Source of the DNA: JBHIBD01 sp046758865
GTDB lineage: Bacteria; Planctomycetota; Brocadiia; Brocadiales; Bathyanammoxibiaceae
DNA length: 9,217 nucleotides
Assembly: GCA_046758865.1 (NCBI GenBank)
Contig: JBHIBD010000076.1
Span: forward strand, 1 to 9,217
Direction of reading: 5' to 3'
Shown here: one piece after another, positions 5,857-9,217 of the stretch
Position numbering within the stretch: the stretch's first letter is position 1
Layout of the letters: each line of letters begins with the position of its first letter
Program-made: the position numbers and the translations under genes
Notes under the pieces: generated by a model
The model's database searches: none
Told to the model about the DNA's origin: nothing
The model's input: only the letters and a program-made list of their open reading frames with translations

Positions 5857-7353
5857 CTACCTCCTACCCAGTTGTCGTGACCTCAGGAGCTCTCTCCTGC
5901 TCTTGTCGCTGAGACGGTTGTGCACAAGAGGTCTCTCGGGCGCAAACTCCTTAGACCTGGTCAAGACCAGCTTTAAGAGGGGTGGGCTCATGATGGCAGT
6001 GATTGCAACCATGACTATTATGGCCGAAAAAAGGGTATCACTTAAGACCCCCAGGCCTCTGCCCACACTTGCTATTATCAGCGCCACCTCAAGCCTCGGT
6101 ATCATAGCGATGCCGATTGCCAGGCGGTTTACACCCCTTTCCACCACACAGACGCTGCAGAAGAGCTTACCCAAGATAGCGGCCCCAGCGATACTGAGCC
6201 CTAACAGCACAGCGTCTCTGTCCATGAAGCTTTCCAGCCTCACCTGCGCACCCACGAGTACAAAAAATATGGGCACGACTACCAGGTAGGCGGGCCATAT
6301 CAGCTCCTCCATGCTGCGCTCTTTGCCCATCAGGCTCTTTGCCTTTACGTGCCGGAGGAACAGCCCTGCGCTAAAGGCTCCCACTATAGTTGCAAGTCCA
6401 ATAAACTCGGCGAGAAAAGCAAGCCCAAGGCATACCACCACTATGATAAATATCTTGATACCTTCCGGGCACTTCCTTGTAACAAGGTCCCCAACGCCTT
6501 GCCCATACCTTATGCTCACCGCCCCCAGGGCCGATAAGAAGGCAACCGCAATGGCACCCGTTACAACTATACCCCTTGGCGAAAACTGGCCCGTTATGGC
6601 AATCCCACTTATCGCAGCCAAGATTAAAAGGACAAAGATGTCATCCATCACCGCAGCCCCAATTATCATCCTAGCCTCGGTAGTCTGCAGTTTGCCCAGT
6701 TCATCAAATACCTTAAGGTTTATCGCTATACTGGTGGCACAGAGGCTTGCCACCAGAAACAAACGCGCATGTATAGATGCCTCGGGGAGCAAAAAGTAAC
6801 TTATAAGATACCCAAGCCCTGCCGGCATCAAGAGACCCCCAAGGGCAACCAGAAAGGCGGAGACTCCCACTCTCAACACGGCCCTCAGGTCGGTATGGAC
6901 TCCCACCATCAGAAGAAGGACTATTACACCAATCTCTGACAGAATCTTCAAAAAAGGCATCTCATGGAGGAAGTTAAAGAAATCCCATCCACTAAAGAAA
7001 TACATATTGCCCAGGATTATGCCCATAACAAGCTCACCAAGGACCTGAGGTAAACCGAGCCTCTTGGCTACCTCCTCACCTATCTTGGCAGCAGCAATGA
7101 TTATCACTATCGCCAGCAGGACACTGTTTGCAGGGTCCGTGTGCCACAGACTCTGCCCCGCCTCCACGTCCTCAAGCCCTATCACAGGAAGCTCCAGCGC
7201 ATCGGCAGTCTGTCCCTCAACCCCATATCCCTCAGCCATATACCCGGCCTCCTCTGTCCAAGGGGTTGCCTCTGATTCATGGGCAGCGGGCGAAGGGGGT
7301 TCCAACGGAATCCCATAGTTACCAATTGCAAGTGGAATGGCAAAACCGTTCAT
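5857..7353 (-). CDS. CPA2-family cation/proton antiporter, copy B
   Basis: This 498-residue membrane protein has an acidic, variable N-terminal extension (1-73) followed by a Na_H_Exchanger core of roughly 12-13 segments (about 76-465) and a short basic tail ending RQLGRR. Landmarks are GLPQVLGELVMGIILGN (100-116), GVHTDL (151-156), CATSIAINLKVFDELG (205-220), the paired Asp in VMDDIFVLL (D237, D238) and IPRLEV (418-423, Glu422). Paired Asp is typical of electrogenic CPA2 Na+/H+ exchangers (NapA, GerN type), unlike the single-Asp KefB/KefC pattern. It differs from copy A at 63 of 498 positions. The ATG overlaps the stop of the truncated antiporter remnant (ATGA), exactly as copy A overlaps the gene before it. 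It stops with TAG where copy A has TAA. It probably exchanges Na+ or K+ for protons across the inner membrane. Confidence 0.94.
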   Translation of the reverse strand: MNGFAIPLAIGNYGIPLEPPSPAAHESEATPWTEEAGYMAEGYGVEGQTADALELPVIGLEDVEAGQSLWHTDPANSVLLAIVIIIAAAKIGEEVAKRLGLPQVLGELVMGIILGNMYFFSGWDFFNFLHEMPFLKILSEIGVIVLLLMVGVHTDLRAVLRVGVSAFLVALGGLLMPAGLGYLISYFLLPEASIHARLFLVASLCATSIAINLKVFDELGKLQTTEARMIIGAAVMDDIFVLLILAAISGIAITGQFSPRGIVVTGAIAVAFLSALGAVSIRYGQGVGDLVTRKCPEGIKIFIIVVVCLGLAFLAEFIGLATIVGAFSAGLFLRHVKAKSLMGKERSMEELIWPAYLVVVPIFFVLVGAQVRLESFMDRDAVLLGLSIAGAAILGKLFCSVCVVERGVNRLAIGIAMIPRLEVALIIASVGRGLGVLSDTLFSAIIVMVAITAIMSPPLLKLVLTRSKEFAPERPLVHNRLSDKSRRELLRSRQLGRR

Positions 7354-7534
7354 ATCTCGTACTTCGTGGCCTCACGCTCGTAAGCCTCGAACTCCTCCGG
7401 GGTATACAGTACCCTCTTAAGTAGAGGTGGTGTTATAAGCGTTGTGAACATGACCATCATTACTATGGCAGAATATGTGGTATCATTAAGCACGCCCAGG
7501 CTTAAACCCATGCTAGCAAATATAAGACCTACCC
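7350..7534 (-). pseudogene. 5'-truncated antiporter remnant (third paralog type, X')
   Basis: About 61 codons survive of a CPA2 antiporter C-terminus: VGLIFASMGLSLGVL, then a last membrane helix, PPLLKRVL and the tail ending EREATKYEI. It aligns with the last two or so helices of copies A and B (EVALIIASVGRGLGVL, PPLLKLVL), but the sequence is clearly a different paralog. Homology starts abruptly at about 7534, at the point where a full-length protein would have its PRGEV motif. Directly upstream is a palindromic repeat that can be read through in frame (an open frame to an ATG at 7583), but that part has no antiporter character. The tail nearly equals the 13 codons visible at the right edge of the window, so this is the cut-down second copy of gene X. 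Its stop still overlaps the start of copy B, so translation of the remnant may have been kept to couple copy B. Confidence 0.8.
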
Positions 7535-7544
7535 CTGTCCTTCC

Positions 7545-7562
7545 CTCCCCCATTAAGGGGAG
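7545..7562. repeat. Short hairpin repeat at the truncation point
   Basis: CTCCCC (7545-7550), loop CATTAA, GGGGAG (7557-7562). The surrounding CCCCTGTCC...CCCCCATTAAGGGG resembles a dispersed intergenic repeat seen in many bacterial genomes (from memory, not checked). It directly abuts the point where antiporter homology begins. Confidence 0.55.
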
Positions 7563-7631
7563 AGAAAATACGGACAAGTGCATAGCCCTATCCCTACATG
7601 ATCTTTCCAGAAGTTTCTGTCCGTTCTCTCC
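7559..7631. repeat. Long inverted repeat between remnant X' and copy A
   Basis: GGAGAGAA (7559-7566), an AATA bulge, then CGGACA (7571-7576) pair with TGTCCG (7618-7623) and TTCTCTCC (7624-7631). All 14 bases match, with one 4-base bulge and a 41-base loop. It shares bases with the CTCCCC/GGGGAG hairpin, so the two folds compete. The remaining bases to 7669 show nothing recognisable. Confidence 0.55.
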
Positions 7632-7680
7632 ATCTGCTACAAAGCCGCAGCGAAGTCTATCATGCTCTGCAACCTAATGT

Positions 7681-9177
7681 TTACCTCCTACCCAGTTGGC
7701 GTGACCTCAGGAGCTCTCTTCTGCTTTCGTCACTGAGATAATAAGGCACGAGGGGTCTCACGGGCGCAAACTCCTTCGCCCTGGTCAATACCAGCTTTAA
7801 GAGGGGCGGGCTCATGATGGCAGTGATTGCAACCATGACTGTTACGGCCGAAAACAGGGTATCACCTAAGACCCCCAGGCCTCTGCCCACACTTGCTATT
7901 ATTAGCGCCACCTCAAGCCTCGGTATCATAGCGATGCCGATTGCCAGGCGGTTTACACCCCTTTCCACCACACAGACGCTGCAGAAGAGTTTCCCCAAGA
8001 TAGCAGCCCCAGTAATACTGAGCCCTAACACCACAGCATCTCTATCCATGAAGCTTTCTAGCCTCACCTGCGCACCCACCAGCACAAAAAAGATGGGTAC
8101 GACCACCAGGTAGGCGGGCCATATCAGCTCCTCCATACTGCGCTCCTTACCCATCAGGGTCTTTGCCTTTACGTACCTGAGGAACAACCCTGCGTTAAAG
8201 GCCCCCACTATGGTCGCAAGTCCTATAAACTCTGCGAGAAAAGCAAGGCCCAGACATACCACCACAATGATAAATATCTTGATACCTTCCGGGCACTTCC
8301 TGGTAACGAGGTTCCCGAAGCTCTCTCCATACCGTAGGCTAACCACCCCAAGGGCCGATAAGAAGGCAACCGCAACGGTCGCCGTTACTGCTATACCCCC
8401 TGCTGAAAATTGGCCCGTTATAGCGATGCCACTTATCGCAGCCAAAATTAGAAGGACCAAGGCGTCGTCAACCACGGCTGCCCCTATTACTATCTTCGCC
8501 TCGGTAGTCTGCAGTTTACCAAGCTCGTGAAATACCTTAAGCTTTATTGCCACGCTGGTGGCGCAGAGGCTTGCTACCAGAAACAAACGCGCATGTAGAG
8601 ATGCATCAGGGAGGAGAAAGTAACTTATAAGATATCCAAGCCCTGCCGGCATCATGACACCTCCAAAGGCAACCAGGAAGGCAGAAAGTCCCACCCTCAA
8701 CATGGCCTTCAGGTCTGTATTTACACCCACCATCAGAAGAAGGACTATAACTCCAATCTCTGACATAATCTTCAAAAAAGGCATCTCATGGAGGAAATTA
8801 AAGAAGTCCCAACCACTAAAGAAATACATGTTCCCCAGGATTATACCCATGACAAGCTCACCCACCACCTGAGGAAGACCGAGCCTCTTGGCTCCCTCTT
8901 CACCTATCTTGGCAGCAGCAATAATTATCACTATCGCCAGCAGGACGCTGTTTGCAGGGTCCGTGTGCCACAGACTCGACCCCGCCTTCACGTCCTCAAG
9001 CCCTATCGCAGGAAGTTCCAGCACACCGCCAGTCTGCCCCTCAACCCCATATCCCTCAGCCATATATCCTGCCCCTTCTATCCGAGTGGTTTCCTCCGAC
9101 TCCTGGACTGCGGGCGAAGGAGGTCCCATCGGAATCCCATAGTTACCAATTGCAAGTGGAACAGCAAAACCGTTCAT
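7681..9177 (-). CDS. CPA2-family cation/proton antiporter, copy A
   Basis: This 498-residue membrane protein has the same plan as copy B: a 73-residue N-terminal extension (PLAIGNYGIP start, then an acidic variable linker), a Na_H_Exchanger core (about 76-465) and the tail RQLGRR. Landmarks are GLPQVVGELVMGIILGN (100-116), GVNTDL (151-156), CATSVAIKLKVFHELG (205-220), the paired Asp in VVDDALVLL (D237, D238) and IPRLEV (418-423, Glu422). Paired Asp points to an electrogenic CPA2 exchanger. Compared with B, changes near the presumed ion site are Asn212 to Lys, Asp217 to His, Met236 to Val and Ile-Phe239-240 to Ala-Leu, so the copies may differ in ion preference or pH response. The ATG overlaps the stop of the gene entering from the right edge (ATGA), with no good Shine-Dalgarno, so it is probably translated by coupling. 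Confidence 0.94.
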   Translation of the reverse strand: MNGFAVPLAIGNYGIPMGPPSPAVQESEETTRIEGAGYMAEGYGVEGQTGGVLELPAIGLEDVKAGSSLWHTDPANSVLLAIVIIIAAAKIGEEGAKRLGLPQVVGELVMGIILGNMYFFSGWDFFNFLHEMPFLKIMSEIGVIVLLLMVGVNTDLKAMLRVGLSAFLVAFGGVMMPAGLGYLISYFLLPDASLHARLFLVASLCATSVAIKLKVFHELGKLQTTEAKIVIGAAVVDDALVLLILAAISGIAITGQFSAGGIAVTATVAVAFLSALGVVSLRYGESFGNLVTRKCPEGIKIFIIVVVCLGLAFLAEFIGLATIVGAFNAGLFLRYVKAKTLMGKERSMEELIWPAYLVVVPIFFVLVGAQVRLESFMDRDAVVLGLSITGAAILGKLFCSVCVVERGVNRLAIGIAMIPRLEVALIIASVGRGLGVLGDTLFSAVTVMVAITAIMSPPLLKLVLTRAKEFAPVRPLVPYYLSDESRRELLRSRQLGRR

Positions 9178-9217
9178 ATCTCGTACTTCGTGGCCTCGCG
9201 CTCGTAAGCCCTGAATT
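9174..9217 (-). CDS. 3' end of an antiporter gene (X), mostly outside the window
   Basis: The last 13 codons before a TGA read FRAYEREATKYEI. They match the tail of the remnant at 7350-7534 (FEAYEREATKYEI) at 12 of 13 positions. The stop overlaps the copy A start as ATGA. By that homology this is the C-terminus of a further CPA2 antiporter that should be full length beyond the right edge; that part cannot be seen here. Confidence 0.75.
   Translation of the reverse strand, partial: FRAYEREATKYEI

Larger units (their letters stand above)
7670..9217 (-). repeat. Tandem duplication unit (second copy at 5844-7534)
   Basis: The unit is the 3' end of antiporter X, the ATGA overlap, a 498-codon antiporter, and about 10 bases after its stop (minus strand ending ATTAGGTTG). 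It appears here and again at 5844-7534. Similarity stops on the transcription-downstream side at about 7670 and 5844, where repeat elements or unrelated sequence begin. An 86-base tract (7904-7989 and 6080-6165) is identical in both copies. Confidence 0.75.

Noticed and set aside
5310..5912. Plus-strand open frame of 200 codons, and similar long frames at 3900-4397 and 6311-6799
   Set aside because: They lie antisense to well-supported antiporter and USP genes; their translations are low-complexity Ser/Thr/Pro/Ala-rich shadows with no family motif, and one also crosses the palindromic element.
5857..9177. KefB/KefC-type glutathione-gated K+ efflux systems
   Set aside because: The ion-site motif is paired Asp (VDD or MDD) rather than the Kef pattern, and no TrkA-N/RCK domain is present at the C-terminus.

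Overview
All genes in this window lie on the minus strand, so transcription runs from the right edge to the left edge. The layout is compact and looks like one long operon. In transcription order it holds: the last codons of an antiporter gene entering at the right edge; a CPA2-type cation/proton antiporter (copy A); a 5'-truncated remnant of a third antiporter type; a second near-copy of the antiporter (copy B); a more divergent antiporter (C); five consecutive single-domain universal stress proteins (Usp5 to Usp1 as numbered here); a TPR lipoprotein with a hexapeptide-repeat tail; and a TPR plus coiled-coil protein that runs off the left edge. No RNA gene, CRISPR array, transposase gene or convincing promoter was seen. 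No gene-free stretch exceeds about 211 bases.

Organism: a Gram-negative-type bacterium is suggested by the lipobox protein and the envelope-style TPR proteins. Expanded families of USPs, CPA2 antiporters and TPR lipoproteins, together with palindromic intergenic repeats, recall environmental lineages such as Planctomycetota (Brocadiales-like) or Nitrospirota-like bacteria. This is an impression from style, not a demonstrated placement.

Right half (4337-9217): copies A and B are both 498 residues and differ at 63 positions by hand count (about 87% identical). Each is preceded by the same antiporter 3' end, overlapping its start as ATGA. The simplest history is tandem duplication of an [X-A] pair, after which the second X was cut down to its last two or so membrane helices. 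Gene C is a third, older paralog that has lost the Glu of the PRxEV motif. The gaps beside these genes hold palindromic repeat elements.

Middle (1779-4340): five USP genes, each with Asp12 and an intact ATP-binding motif G-x2-G-x9-G-S, form a tandem array. The first overlaps gene C by ATGA. Usp1 and Usp2 are the closest pair and are separated by a 211-base gap that holds a palindromic element.

Left half (1-1742): a TPR lipoprotein is followed by an overlapping +1-frame gene whose product begins in the middle of a TPR motif.

Working model (inference): the membrane antiporters handle Na+ (or K+)/H+ exchange, and the linked USPs sense ATP or stress and modulate them. This is consistent with the known natural fusions of USP domains to antiporters. 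The TPR proteins may scaffold an envelope complex.
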